From NCBI GenBank assembly GCA_028284775.1, contig JANQRB010000167.1, positions 1 to 64,000 on the forward strand: 64,000 bases of DNA, written 5' to 3'. Shown one piece after another: positions 1 through 8,967 of the stretch (positions within the stretch are counted from its first letter, which is position 1; each line of letters opens with the position of its first letter). Source of the DNA: Candidatus Kapaibacterium sp. (GTDB lineage: Bacteria > Bacteroidota > Ignavibacteria > Kapaibacteriales > UBA7675). A model generated the notes under the pieces. That model saw only the letters and a list, made by a program, of their open reading frames with translations. It did not search any database and was not told where the DNA came from. The position numbers were made by a program, and so were the translations under genes.

Positions 1-1416
1 ACCGGTCGAACTTTGTATAAAACAACGGACGGTGGGCAAAGCTGGATATCGATGCAGACCTTCTTCGCACTGCGCGCTGTGTACTTCGTGTCGGCCGACC
101 AGGGCTTTGCCGTCGGCTCGAACGGCCGTCCGACCATCTGGCGAAGCAATGACGGCGGCGCGAGCTGGGCGCCTGTCTTTGCGGGCAGCGGCGCATCGAC
201 GGTGTATCTGATGGACATCGATTTCACGCCGGAGAATCCATTTGTCGGCTATGCCGTCGGCGGCGATCAGTGGACTGATGAAAACGGTCTGATTGTGCGA
301 ACGACCGATGGCGGCGCCAGCTGGCAGGAGGAACAAAGCGGACGGCCCTATCTGCTTCGCGGCGTCCATTTTCCCGCGGAGACGACCGGCTATGCCTGCG
401 GCTCGGCCGGAACGATGCTCAAGACTATCCGCGAAGCGCTGCCGCTGCCCGAGCCAACCATCGAGATCGCAGAAGAGACAGTGGATTTTCCGGGCCTGAG
501 GCCTGGCGATTCGCAGTCAGGAACCCTAAGAATCTCGCCCGCCAATGCAGCCGGCCTGCGGGTGACCGGCATTGAGTTTAAAGAGGGCGATGCCGCTGAC
601 AGGGGGTTTGAATTGACCTCCACTTCGATCGAGCTGCCCGCGGATCTGGCGGCGGGCAGCGAATTGCTGGCCGAAGTCCGTTTCACTGCATCGCTTGAAG
701 GCAGCTTCAGCGCGACCCTTCTTATCACAAGCAATGACGAAGCCACGCCTACGCGCGAAGTTGCGTTGACAGCTACTGTCGAGGCCGAAACGCTGCCTGC
801 TATCGATATTGACACCGAGCCGATCGCCTTCGACAGGATTGAAACCGGGCAGAGTCAGGAAGTTATTCTCGAAGTGCGTGCCGCCAACGAAGCGGGGCTG
901 TCGATTACTTCTGTCCAGCTGGATCCCCAGCCCGGCAGCGGGAGTCCCTTTGCCGTGACGCCGGATCAGACGCTGCCCGCCGATCTGGCAGGAGACGATG
1001 TGCTCCGGCTGACGATTAGCTTTAGTCCCACCGAGGCGGACAACTATGCCGCCGAACTCGTGATTGTCAGTAATGATGCCCTTGTGCCCGAGCAGCGCAT
1101 TACCCTCAATGGGGAAGCCTTTACGACTGTAGCGGTCGCCGCCGGGAAATCACCGGCCGAACTGCGCGCCACCCTCGCCCCGATCCCCGCTGCGGAGCAC
1201 GTCGACCTGCGTCTTCATCTGCCCCAGGCTGCGACAATTCACAGCTCGATTGTCAACATCCTGGGTAAAACCGTTGCACGTAGAAGACCCGACACTCTGC
1301 CCCCAGGTGAACAGCGCATTGCTTTCGATGTCGTGCACCTGGCACCGGGTGTTTATTTCCTTCGCATCGAATATCGCGGCGAAAACATGATGCTGCCTCT
1401 TGCTATCAGGCGCTAG
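1..1416 (+). CDS. Secreted Ycf48-like/choice-of-anchor D protein with T9SS sorting domain (5' partial)
   Basis: The reading frame is open from base 1, so the true start lies upstream of the window; translation before the first possible start (TTG at 13) still matches the repeat (TGRTLYKTTDGG). The N-terminal part has at least three Ycf48/BNR-type propeller blades with the motif TTDGG-x-SW (KTTDGGQSW, RSNDGGASW, RTTDGGASW). Two immunoglobulin-like choice-of-anchor D (ASPM/SPD-2/Hydin-type) domains follow, roughly residues 150-370 of the visible part. The last ~80 residues resemble a T9SS type A sorting domain (LPPGEQRIAFDVVHLAPGVYFLR near the end), which is removed after outer-membrane passage in this family. 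Probably a cell-surface or released protein; its specific role is unknown. A strong hairpin follows the stop. Confidence 0.85.
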   Translation, partial: TGRTLYKTTDGGQSWISMQTFFALRAVYFVSADQGFAVGSNGRPTIWRSNDGGASWAPVFAGSGASTVYLMDIDFTPENPFVGYAVGGDQWTDENGLIVRTTDGGASWQEEQSGRPYLLRGVHFPAETTGYACGSAGTMLKTIREALPLPEPTIEIAEETVDFPGLRPGDSQSGTLRISPANAAGLRVTGIEFKEGDAADRGFELTSTSIELPADLAAGSELLAEVRFTASLEGSFSATLLITSNDEATPTREVALTATVEAETLPAIDIDTEPIAFDRIETGQSQEVILEVRAANEAGLSITSVQLDPQPGSGSPFAVTPDQTLPADLAGDDVLRLTISFSPTEADNYAAELVIVSNDALVPEQRITLNGEAFTTVAVAAGKSPAELRATLAPIPAAEHVDLRLHLPQAATIHSSIVNILGKTVARRRPDTLPPGEQRIAFDVVHLAPGVYFLRIEYRGENMMLPLAIRR

Positions 1417-1819
1417 ACTCTCAAATGCCCTTATTGTCTTGCGCTTCTCTCATAAGGCGCCGGGTACTTCGCTTCTGCGAGCGTTTGTACCCGGCGCCTT
1501 CGCTATTTGACCGGTTAACTTCCTGGTCTTTTCGTGAGCGGCCACAACGCTTAACTGGTCTCGCCCCTCTTATTGCTACCCTTAGTTAATGAAGACAAAA
1601 CTGTTTTCGTAGCCTACCGGCTCTGATAGGCCTAAGCAGGATGTCGCTGACTTTCCATTGTCTCATCTTTAGTGTGTTAACAGTCCTGTCGTGGGTGCTG
1701 AATTGCTTTGCTGGCGAAAGGCGTGGTTCCGGCTTCAGTATTCTCTCTGCTTGAGGAAAAAATCGAATAATGAATCATATGTAGCACGGTAGGCTGATTG
1801 CATTCATCCGGGAATCAAG
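1417..1819. other. Intergenic region, hairpin only
   Basis: About 400 bases without a convincing gene. Besides the hairpin at 1454-1500 I see no RNA gene, repeat or well-formed promoter. The base composition becomes more A/T-rich toward the next gene. Confidence 0.6.
1454..1500 (+). terminator. Long hairpin after the first gene, possible terminator
   Basis: A perfect 14-bp inverted repeat (AAGGCGCCGGGTAC at 1454-1467 and its complement at 1487-1500) encloses a 19-nt loop, starting 38 nt after the stop codon. There is no clear T-run after it, so intrinsic termination is likely but not certain. Confidence 0.5.
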
Positions 1820-3232
1820 ATGCTTAGAATTCCTTGGTCGCAGACAAATCCCCAAAAGGGTACTTGCCAGGTGAGCGTATATCCGGTGATTGGGGTGGTA
1901 GCGATAGTTCTCTTTGGGCTCTGTAACGCTGCGTATGCTTCGGACTGGAGTCTCGGATTTGACAGGTTTGATGCCTTGGAGGAACTCGAACCTGAAACAT
2001 ATGATACCGTAGGGGCTTTCGGCTATGCCAGCTTTGATACCGAGGCGGACTTTGAGTCTGCCAGGTTTGATTCCATAGCGCTTTTCAGGTATACAAAATT
2101 TGCTGCTTTAGTGTCTTTTGCGTATGCAAGCTTCGGTACTTTGGCGTCTTTTGGCCATGCCAGGTTCGGAAGTTTAGCGACTTTTTGGTCAGCCCGTTTT
2201 GATTCCCTGGCGGACTTCAGGAATGCCCGCTTTGATTCCCTGGCGGATTTCAGGCTTGCCAGCTTTGATACCCTGGCATTTTTCCGGAATGCCAGATTTG
2301 ATAAGGGGGCGGATTTCGGGGAAGTCAGATTTGCTTCCGAAGCGTATTTCGGGGATGCCGGCTTTGCTTCCGAGTCGAATTTCAGTAGTGTCCGGTTCGA
2401 ATCGGTAGCAGACTTTTCCGGTGCTGCCTTTGATTCTGTGGCGAACTTCGGCTATGCCAGCTTTGATTCCTTAACATCTTTCAGGAACACCAGCTTTGGT
2501 TCTATGGCATCATTTAGGCGCTGTAACTTTCACGGCTACACTGATTTTGATGGAGTGATTCTCCCTGACACTCTCAATTTTTCCGAGATCAAGAATATTA
2601 AACACGAAATTGATTTAAGCGATGCTGAACTGAGTTCCGCAAAGTCGATTTGCCGGATTAACTTGCTGAGAACTGACATCGCCAAAATAAGAATGAAATA
2701 TGGACGAATGTTTCGACTCTACTTTCCTCCGAATACAAGCTTTGAACGCAAAAGCAATGTTTACCAATCTCTGCTCAGCAAGCTAAACAATGACGGTTTC
2801 GCTGAATCATACAAGACACTTGACATCGAGTATCGACAAGCTACGTACAGGCACGAAGGCAGTAGTTTTAAAAGTTGGTTCTTAGGCGTATGGTGGAACT
2901 ATGGCTACAACAGGGAGTATATTTTTTGGTGGATTGCTGGTCTTGTTGGATTTTTTTCGGCGATTAACATCCTTGCATATAACTACTTCAGAGAGCATGT
3001 CTACTCAGTGAAGTCTCTTGAGAGGCTGCGCGACAATCGTGGATACTTAAAGCCGCAGCAATTGCGTCACCGCATATTCGATGCCATACTATACACCTGC
3101 ATAATATTTTTCGGTTTCAAGTTTGACCCTGATGGCCTTAAGAACGCTAATCCCTGCTTGGCTTATATTGCACTCGTTTACAGCTCCGGTTTTATCTGCC
3201 TCGGTTATCTGGCGAGCTTCATCCTGAAATAG
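1820..3232 (+). CDS. Pentapeptide-like 11-residue repeat protein with C-terminal membrane helices
   Basis: 470 aa. Residues ~18-40 form a signal peptide or membrane segment ending near AYAS. From Phe72 to Phe237 the protein repeats every 11 residues (16 units) with consensus A-[RS]-F-[DG]-S-L-A-[DS]-F-R-N, so Phe recurs at alternating spacings of 6 and 5. This fits the pentapeptide-repeat beta-helix superfamily in its F-x5-F-x4 form. Residues ~245-360 are a mixed linker, followed by hydrophobic segments at ~368-390, ~422-435 and ~446-468, so the C-terminus is membrane-bound. The underlying DNA is a 33-bp tandem repeat. There is no strong ribosome-binding site; GTG codons near residue 18 are alternatives. 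Function unknown. The topology suggests a beta-helix outside the membrane joined to a small channel-like or anchoring domain, but no channel filter motif is visible. Confidence 0.8.
   Translation: MLRIPWSQTNPQKGTCQVSVYPVIGVVAIVLFGLCNAAYASDWSLGFDRFDALEELEPETYDTVGAFGYASFDTEADFESARFDSIALFRYTKFAALVSFAYASFGTLASFGHARFGSLATFWSARFDSLADFRNARFDSLADFRLASFDTLAFFRNARFDKGADFGEVRFASEAYFGDAGFASESNFSSVRFESVADFSGAAFDSVANFGYASFDSLTSFRNTSFGSMASFRRCNFHGYTDFDGVILPDTLNFSEIKNIKHEIDLSDAELSSAKSICRINLLRTDIAKIRMKYGRMFRLYFPPNTSFERKSNVYQSLLSKLNNDGFAESYKTLDIEYRQATYRHEGSSFKSWFLGVWWNYGYNREYIFWWIAGLVGFFSAINILAYNYFREHVYSVKSLERLRDNRGYLKPQQLRHRIFDAILYTCIIFFGFKFDPDGLKNANPCLAYIALVYSSGFICLGYLASFILK
2030..2560 (+). repeat. 33-bp tandem coding repeat (about 16 units)
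   Basis: Degenerate 33-bp direct repeat that encodes the 11-residue unit of the surrounding gene. The best-conserved copies lie around 2190-2300, where consecutive units share stretches such as TTTGATTCCCTGGCGGA. It is coding and in frame throughout. Confidence 0.8.
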
Positions 3233-3597
3233 TGAAGGCTTGCCTGTGGTTTTGAAATTAGACCGCTAGAGACGGAAAGTCAGGAAATTGGCGACTTATT
3301 CGTTTACAGTGATTATTGCCACACGAGTAAACAGAATGGAGGCAATAGCCAATGCAATTCAAGTAGAGTAGATTTCGAATATTGCTGAGTATATGCGGCA
3401 TTCAGCGTTTCTCGCCGCAAATGCAATATTCAGACCCTTGCTGCGCGACATCTTGTGCAACAAATCAGATGCCGCAAAGAGCAAGAGATTTACAATTCAA
3501 CGATGGGTAAAAAATGTGACCGAAAGCCAATGTGCATATTATTATGTCGTATATTAAGCAAGCCGCCCTTAGCAATATTCACTTGCTGGGATTCACA
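3233..3597. other. Intergenic region
   Basis: About 360 A/T-rich bases upstream of the PD40-repeat gene. No RNA gene, repeat or clear terminator is visible. In-frame GTG (3532) and ATG (3544) codons before the preferred start would only add residues ahead of the signal peptide. Confidence 0.5.
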
Positions 3598-5088
3598 ATG
3601 AAATTCTTAAGTCTGATTTTTATTTTGCTGCTGGCATTCACGTTGGCGTTTACGTATTTGTTTACGGAAGAATTCTCACAAAGCGGCAGCAGGGCGCCGC
3701 TTGCTGGCGGAACATCGTGTACGATGGAGAGCTGGAACCCCGCGATCGATATTCAATCGATTGATAATACCGACATTCTGAGCTTTGTAAGCAATTCATC
3801 GCAGCGCGAAGACAGGTCGGCGCTCGAGGACAGCCTGGTAGTCATCAACTTCGGGTCGGAGCTTAATCACTGCGGTTTGGATTACGCGCCGACGATCAGC
3901 CTCGACGGCCGGACGCTTTTTTTCGTCTCCAATCGTCCCGGCAGCGTGGAGGATTTCACGGGCGCTTTGTCGCACGATGTTTGGCTCGTGGATCTCTACC
4001 GCGGCTCGCAGCTCAAGCCGGGTACGCCGATAAACTTTCTGGCCCTGCCGGAAGAAAAGCTCGCAAGCGAAACGATCGCAGCGCGACAGCAGCTGCGCCT
4101 AAATACAAACCATAATGAAGGAACATTTTCGATAGCGCGCGATGGTAAGACCGTATATTTTACCGGTTGCGATCGCATTGACGGTATGGGCGGATGCGAC
4201 ATTTACGCCATGAAAATTATCGATGGCAAGTGGGGCAAACCCTATAATCTCGGAGTTCTCATCAATTCGGAGTTCTGGGACTCACAGCCCGCGATAAGCC
4301 CCAACGGGCGCCGTCTGTATTTCGTATCCAACAGTCCTAAAGACCGCCATTTGCCCCATGCCGAACTTAACACAGAGTCCACGTCAATGAATCTCTGGTA
4401 CTCCGATTTCGACGTTGAATTTGGGGAATGGACGGCAGCGACATACGCCGGACCGGTTATTAACTCCGACCAAGACGACTGGACGCCGTATCTGGTCGAC
4501 GAACGGACGCTCATCTTTTCCTCGAACGGCCATCCCGGCAGCCTGGGCGGTTTCGACTTTTATGTCAGCAGGCAGGATGAACACGGCGAGTGGACCGCGC
4601 CCGTCAATCTCGGCGCACCACTGAACTCGCCGGCCAATGATTTCTGCCTGACCCTGTCCCCGGGCCGCGATCTTATGCTGTTTTCATCCACACGGCAGGA
4701 TATAGAGGGCGCCCAGGGCGACTTCGATCTCTTCCTCGCCTATAAGACATCATCGACAGCGAGTCGGGATCGCAGAACGACAGACACTATTCCTGCAGCA
4801 AACAACTGGATGCAGGAACGTGACAATCGCTGGGAACTGCACCAAAATTATCCGAATCCCTGCAGCGGCCTCACTACGATCGGCTATCGTCTGAAAGAGG
4901 CAAGCAAGGTTCAGCTTCAGCTTTTCAGCGGCGACGGCGTTTTACTCATAACACTGCGCGAGGCATATCAGGAAGCAGGCGAACACAAGGTGGACTTCGA
5001 CACCTCGCAACTGTCAACGGGTGTGTACTACTACAGCCTGCGCACGGAGTATATGGTGCAGAGCAGGCGGATGCTTGTGCTGCGCTAG
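3598..5088 (+). CDS. PD40-repeat beta-propeller protein with T9SS sorting domain
   Basis: About 496 aa from ATG 3598, chosen because the signal peptide (MKFLSLIFILLLAFTLAFTY) begins there; an in-frame GTG at 3532 would add 22 residues ahead of it. The centre holds several PD40/TolB-type blades recognisable by the motif P-x-[IL]-S-x-[DN]-G-[RK]-x-[LV]-[YF]-F-[VT]-S (for example SLDGRTLFFVSNRPGS and SPNGRRLYFVSNSP), each followed by a G-x-D-[IF]-Y-x-[MS] strand. The C-terminus carries NYPNPCSG followed by a typical type A T9SS sorting domain (LSTGVYYYSLRTE). Predicted secreted or surface-attached propeller, probably for carbohydrate or protein binding; no catalytic residues are recognised. It has no operon partner: the next gene starts ~150 bases on and is unrelated. 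Confidence 0.85.
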   Translation: MKFLSLIFILLLAFTLAFTYLFTEEFSQSGSRAPLAGGTSCTMESWNPAIDIQSIDNTDILSFVSNSSQREDRSALEDSLVVINFGSELNHCGLDYAPTISLDGRTLFFVSNRPGSVEDFTGALSHDVWLVDLYRGSQLKPGTPINFLALPEEKLASETIAARQQLRLNTNHNEGTFSIARDGKTVYFTGCDRIDGMGGCDIYAMKIIDGKWGKPYNLGVLINSEFWDSQPAISPNGRRLYFVSNSPKDRHLPHAELNTESTSMNLWYSDFDVEFGEWTAATYAGPVINSDQDDWTPYLVDERTLIFSSNGHPGSLGGFDFYVSRQDEHGEWTAPVNLGAPLNSPANDFCLTLSPGRDLMLFSSTRQDIEGAQGDFDLFLAYKTSSTASRDRRTTDTIPAANNWMQERDNRWELHQNYPNPCSGLTTIGYRLKEASKVQLQLFSGDGVLLITLREAYQEAGEHKVDFDTSQLSTGVYYYSLRTEYMVQSRRMLVLR

Positions 5089-5236
5089 TCGATCCCCGCG
5101 GAGTAATGTGCGGCAGGACCGAAAAGCTCTCCAAGCAGGCTGGATCATGAGACATCGAGCAAGGATTGACAAGCTGATGTTAACATTATCAAAGAAGGAC
5201 GATGTATCGCAACTCCGAATCTGATGGGTTGGACCT

Positions 5237-6241
5237 ATGGGGCAACGCGCAAACTTCGCAATTGTTGAGAATCGTACTTACACGCTGTACTACAGTCACT
5301 GGTGTGCCAATACCATCACCAGAGATTTGTTCTGGGGACCGGATCATGCATTGAGATTCATTCGCGCGCAACGCAAGGTAGATGAGTCCGGCTGGCTCGA
5401 CAGTGTCTGGGCCGAAGGCGGAGCTGTCTGTGACCTCGACAATCATGTCTTGCTGCTATTCGGCGGTGAGGACATCCAATACGACGTTCCCTTGCGTCGC
5501 GTTTATCTCGCAATGCTGCATCGCGCCTGGTCGCCCTGGACAATTCGATGGGCCTATGAAGGCATTGCGGACATCGCTGATTATGTCGGATATCCTCGCG
5601 TTAAGGTATTGAATAAATTCGAAGATGATGAGTTGCGTACTTCCCTCGCTCCACCGCAACAGCGCGAGTGGACCGATATCGTCGCTTCATTCCGATTAGC
5701 TGATGGTAGACTGCGATTCTACCCTCTGGCCGGCTGCCTTGAGTGGTTTCTACTCTCCGGTGCGAATCTTGCAAAGGAGTTTAAGCCTTCGTCCGGTCTC
5801 GAGTCTTTGCCTTTAGATGAATGGCTTGGTGATGATTTTGCAAACGGAGGTTTTCATATTGATACAGGCGCAAAGACTCTTGACTTCTGGGCTGCGGATC
5901 CCCTTCCCGGTATTCCGGATCTGCTGTCGGCATTGTGGACCGGCTGGAAGGTGAATTGGCATCAGGATAACTTTGAAGCTCAATTAAACGCGAGCGAAGG
6001 CAGCTTACGCTTGCCGAATCGAACCGTAGAGGCGCTGCAAAAAAATGTTAAGGACATCCTTCTTCGCAAAGCGCGGCGGAGTTCTGTCGAGGCGATTCAA
6101 GATATTTCAGCCAGCCTTCGCAGAGAGGGGCAGGACGTGAAAATCAATCCATGGGCGCTGCGCGAGGATAGCCTTGAGCCGACGGTTGAAGAACGGCGCC
6201 GGATTGTTGCCGCGGCAATTGGCAACGACAGCGCGGGCTAG
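5237..6241 (+). CDS. Conserved hypothetical protein
   Basis: 334 aa, soluble, with no signal peptide or membrane helix. The N-terminus (MGQRANFAIVENRTYTLYYS, then HWCANTITRDLFWGP) resembles a scattered family of uncharacterised bacterial proteins that start with MGQRAN and have a conserved HWCA stretch. I know no assigned function for that family. Tryptophan is unusually frequent throughout. The gene stands alone, with ~150 bases before it and a convergent neighbour (rluD) ~180 bases after. The start at 5237 is the first ATG in frame and gives the conserved N-terminus. Confidence 0.75.
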   Translation: MGQRANFAIVENRTYTLYYSHWCANTITRDLFWGPDHALRFIRAQRKVDESGWLDSVWAEGGAVCDLDNHVLLLFGGEDIQYDVPLRRVYLAMLHRAWSPWTIRWAYEGIADIADYVGYPRVKVLNKFEDDELRTSLAPPQQREWTDIVASFRLADGRLRFYPLAGCLEWFLLSGANLAKEFKPSSGLESLPLDEWLGDDFANGGFHIDTGAKTLDFWAADPLPGIPDLLSALWTGWKVNWHQDNFEAQLNASEGSLRLPNRTVEALQKNVKDILLRKARRSSVEAIQDISASLRREGQDVKINPWALREDSLEPTVEERRRIVAAAIGNDSAG

Positions 6242-6419
6242 ACCCTTAAACGCCGCCGTATAGCTGAAAAAAATTTCGCATCGACTGGATATTACATGCT
6301 TGCTTAGCATGTCATAAGCCGCAGTTTAACGATTTACCGAGTATTGTTTCGCGATTCGGCGAGGCGCTGCTCATCGCATCCCCAGTGGATGGATTCTTTG
6401 CCGTCGGGATGATTGTGAT

Positions 6420-7517
6420 TCAGCGCAAGGCTGCCAGCAGCTGTTGAAAGTCGTCGGGAAGTTCGGAGTCGAACTCCATCATAGCGCCGGTCTTGGGATG
6501 TCGAAAGCCGAGGGTTTTGGCATGGAGGGCCTGCCGTGGCATCATTGCGAGCAGGTTGGCCACCCGTTGCCGGTGATTCCGTGTGCGCGGTCCGTAGAGG
6601 GCGGTTGTGCCGCCATAGGCATGATCGCCGAAGAGAGGGTGATTGAGGTGAGCGCAGTGAACGCGTATCTGGTGTGTTCGGCCCGTCTGCAGGCGCAGAC
6701 GCAGCATTGTTAAGAATTCGAAGCGTTCGACAACTTCGTAATCGGTCAGGGCCGGTTTGCCATCCCGTTTGTGGACCGCCATCAGTTTGCGATTGCGTTG
6801 GCTGCGCCCGATGTTGCCTTCGATGCTGCCTTTGTCGGCGTCGAAATGACCCCAGGCGATTGCGACATATTCGCGTCGCGAAATACGTCGCTCGAATTGG
6901 CGAGCGAGTATGCTGTGCGCATATTCCTGCTTGCTGATGACCATAATACCGGATGTATCCTTATCCAGGCGGTGGACGATGCCGGGCCGGACGGCATCAC
7001 TCTGATAAATCAGAGCTTCATCCTCATCTTCGCGTTCCACCACGCGTCCTTCACGCACTCCCAGATGGTAGAGAAGGGCATTGACGAGCGTTCCGCTGCG
7101 ATTGCCGATACCGGGATGGACTACCATCCCCGCCGGCTTGTTAATCACCAGAACGTGATCATCCTCAAAGAGGATGTCCAGCGCTATGTCTTCCGGGATC
7201 AGCTCCAGTGGCGGGCGTCGGCGGACGTGGCAGACAATGCTGTCGCCGGGTTTGATCCTGTAGGAGGCCTTCAGATTTGCCCGCCCGTTAACCAGAACTT
7301 CACCTTCGCTGATGGCGCGTTGAACCTTTGTTCGTGTCGCATTGCGAATCGCATAGGTTAAGTACACATCGAGGCGTTCGGGCTGGGTGCCGGCCGTCAG
7401 ATTGAACTCGCATCGTTCGCGGATGTGATCGGGATAGTGTTCGCTGCTGTCGTCGTCCGATGCTTCGTCGGGCATATCCGGTTGCCGAACGCTGTCCTGC
7501 TTGCCCGTATCTGTCAT
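6420..7517 (-). CDS. rluD: RluA/RluD-family 23S rRNA pseudouridine synthase
   Basis: 365 aa. Makes pseudouridine in large-subunit rRNA. An acidic, low-complexity N-terminus (~1-40) precedes an S4 RNA-binding domain (~45-105). The RluA-type catalytic domain contains GIVHRLDKDTSGIMV, whose Asp (about residue 181) is the family's catalytic residue, and the later RTHQIRVH motif. It is the last gene of the minus-strand run after lspA (28-nt gap). Among RluA-family members the RluD subtype is the best guess from the fused S4 domain and overall length, but substrate uridines cannot be read from sequence. The acidic N-terminal extension is slightly longer than usual. Confidence 0.92.
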   Translation of the reverse strand: MTDTGKQDSVRQPDMPDEASDDDSSEHYPDHIRERCEFNLTAGTQPERLDVYLTYAIRNATRTKVQRAISEGEVLVNGRANLKASYRIKPGDSIVCHVRRRPPLELIPEDIALDILFEDDHVLVINKPAGMVVHPGIGNRSGTLVNALLYHLGVREGRVVEREDEDEALIYQSDAVRPGIVHRLDKDTSGIMVISKQEYAHSILARQFERRISRREYVAIAWGHFDADKGSIEGNIGRSQRNRKLMAVHKRDGKPALTDYEVVERFEFLTMLRLRLQTGRTHQIRVHCAHLNHPLFGDHAYGGTTALYGPRTRNHRQRVANLLAMMPRQALHAKTLGFRHPKTGAMMEFDSELPDDFQQLLAALR

Positions 7518-7545
7518 GGCAGCCCTTTCCGAATTTCAGGCCGTT

Positions 7546-8241
7546 TTACTTTTGTGTGTCGCGGTCACTCTCTGAAGTCAGATCCCGCTCGCCGGCGGAG
7601 AGGTCCGGGCTGCCTTTGTCCTGCAGCTCCTGTGCCTCGGGCACGGCCTGCTCTTTCGCGGCCGTGGAAGCGCGATCTTCCACTTTATTAAACAAAGGGA
7701 TATGTTTGTTGTTAAGTACCAGCAAGACCATGCCGCAGGTGACGCAGGAGTCGGCGACGTTAAACACAGGCCAGGTGGTGAAGTGCTTGCCGAACAGGCT
7801 GAAGTCAAAAAATTCTACTTCGACGAAATCGACGACCTTGCCGTAAAAAAGCGGGGCATAGTCGTAGAAGAAGCCATAAAATACACGATCGATCAAATTG
7901 CCCGTGGCGCCCGCCAGAATCAGCGTCAGGCCGAGCTTGGCCCAGAATGAATCGATTTTTGTTTTATAGAGATACCAGGCCATTGCCACGCTGGCTACAA
8001 TCGAAAAAAGGGACAAAAACACTTTAGCTTCGCCGAACTTGATTCCGAAAGCCATCCCGGGATTTTCCACGAAAGTAATCCACAAAAAACTTTCGATGAC
8101 CGTGATGCTTTGACCGAGCTCCATCCCTTCGTGCTTCAGACCCCAGAAGTTGAAGCCCTTGGTTGCCAGCTTCGTTACTTGATCGAGCAGCACCAGCAAT
8201 AGGGAGGCGGCTAAGAAATTGCGATTCGGGGAGTGTGCCAT
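7546..8241 (-). CDS. lspA: Lipoprotein signal peptidase (signal peptidase II)
   Basis: 231 aa inner-membrane aspartyl protease that cleaves prolipoprotein signal peptides just before the lipidated cysteine. Four hydrophobic helices are visible. Both catalytic aspartates are present: Asp118 in GNLIDR and Asp164 in FNVADS, together with the conserved ENPGMAFG near residue 60. The protein is longer than typical LspA (~160-170 aa): there are inserts before the first conserved Asn and between the two catalytic motifs, and a ~45-residue charged, probably disordered cytoplasmic tail. Such enlarged LspA proteins are seen in Bacteroidota-type genomes. It serves the several lipoproteins coded elsewhere in the window. 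It sits 80 nt after the TraR/DksA-like gene. Confidence 0.94.
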   Translation of the reverse strand: MAHSPNRNFLAASLLLVLLDQVTKLATKGFNFWGLKHEGMELGQSITVIESFLWITFVENPGMAFGIKFGEAKVFLSLFSIVASVAMAWYLYKTKIDSFWAKLGLTLILAGATGNLIDRVFYGFFYDYAPLFYGKVVDFVEVEFFDFSLFGKHFTTWPVFNVADSCVTCGMVLLVLNNKHIPLFNKVEDRASTAAKEQAVPEAQELQDKGSPDLSAGERDLTSESDRDTQK

Positions 8242-8321
8242 TGCAAACTATTTGCTACAAAAACGCGGAAATTCCGTCCGGATTCCGCGTCATGGAAAAA
8301 ATACTCTTTGGTGGCGTCGTC

Positions 8322-8822
8322 TCAGCCGCGCGCGACAATTCTGTCTTTCCCGTCTTCCGGGCATTTCTTGCGAATCTTATAGGAGGCCGAAAGCGTTGTT
8401 ATCGGCACAGCCATCAAACGCTCTTTGGCGATCAGGCAGCCGCAAATCCGACAGATGCCATAAGTCTTATTCTCTATGCGTTCCACCGCATCATCGAGCT
8501 TTTTGATATAGTCATTAATACGCTGCACCTGGGCGTAAATTTTTTCTTTTTCCTGGGCTTCGGTACCCTGCTCGGCCATATGCATCGAGTAGGAGGCATT
8601 TTCGTCAGCCTGCTCCGAATTTGTCAGATCTTCCAGGTGCTCCTTGAGAATCTGGAACTCTTCGACCGCCTCCTGACGGGCGACGTCGATATTTTTCCGG
8701 AACAGCTCCAGATCTTCGTCACCATAGCGCACAGTCACTTTCGGCCGGGAGTCAAGGGTTTCCTCCGCTGAGACGGCGCTGCTGTCGCTGTTTTCCGCTT
8801 TCTTTACAGTTTTCTTTGCCAT
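8322..8822 (-). CDS. TraR/DksA-family protein with an incomplete zinc finger
   Basis: 166 aa from ATG 8822, which has GGAG six bases upstream; the GTG at 8831 is less likely. A long helical coiled-coil region (~25-120) precedes a C-terminal zinc-finger-like segment. The first pair (YGICRICG) is intact, but where the family normally has a second CxxC after the P-x-x-TL motif this protein reads ITTLSASYKIRKKC, with only one later Cys. Members bind RNA polymerase through the secondary channel or act in an uncharacterised way; the gene between lspA and ileS is a familiar order in Bacteroidota/Chlorobi-like genomes. Which function applies here is unknown. Confidence 0.85.
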   Translation of the reverse strand: MAKKTVKKAENSDSSAVSAEETLDSRPKVTVRYGDEDLELFRKNIDVARQEAVEEFQILKEHLEDLTNSEQADENASYSMHMAEQGTEAQEKEKIYAQVQRINDYIKKLDDAVERIENKTYGICRICGCLIAKERLMAVPITTLSASYKIRKKCPEDGKDRIVARG

Positions 8823-8967
8823 AATCTCCACTGCTTCCGGTACAACAGTACAATTTCACATCATTCGTAAACATTCGGTCAGGGAAGGGATCCCGCGCTG
8901 CCGGTATCAATCCCATTGTCGGGAACGGACAGCGCCGTAGCGTCCCTTACACCTGGCATATCCGTAC

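Noticed and set aside
2030-2560. CRISPR-like 33-bp repeats
   Set aside because: Repeats are contiguous without spacers, in frame and encode an 11-residue unit, so they are coding.
6294-6312. Hairpin ACATGCT/AGCATGT between convergent genes as a terminator
   Set aside because: Only seven pairs, A/T-rich at the ends and no T-run on either strand, so too weak to call.
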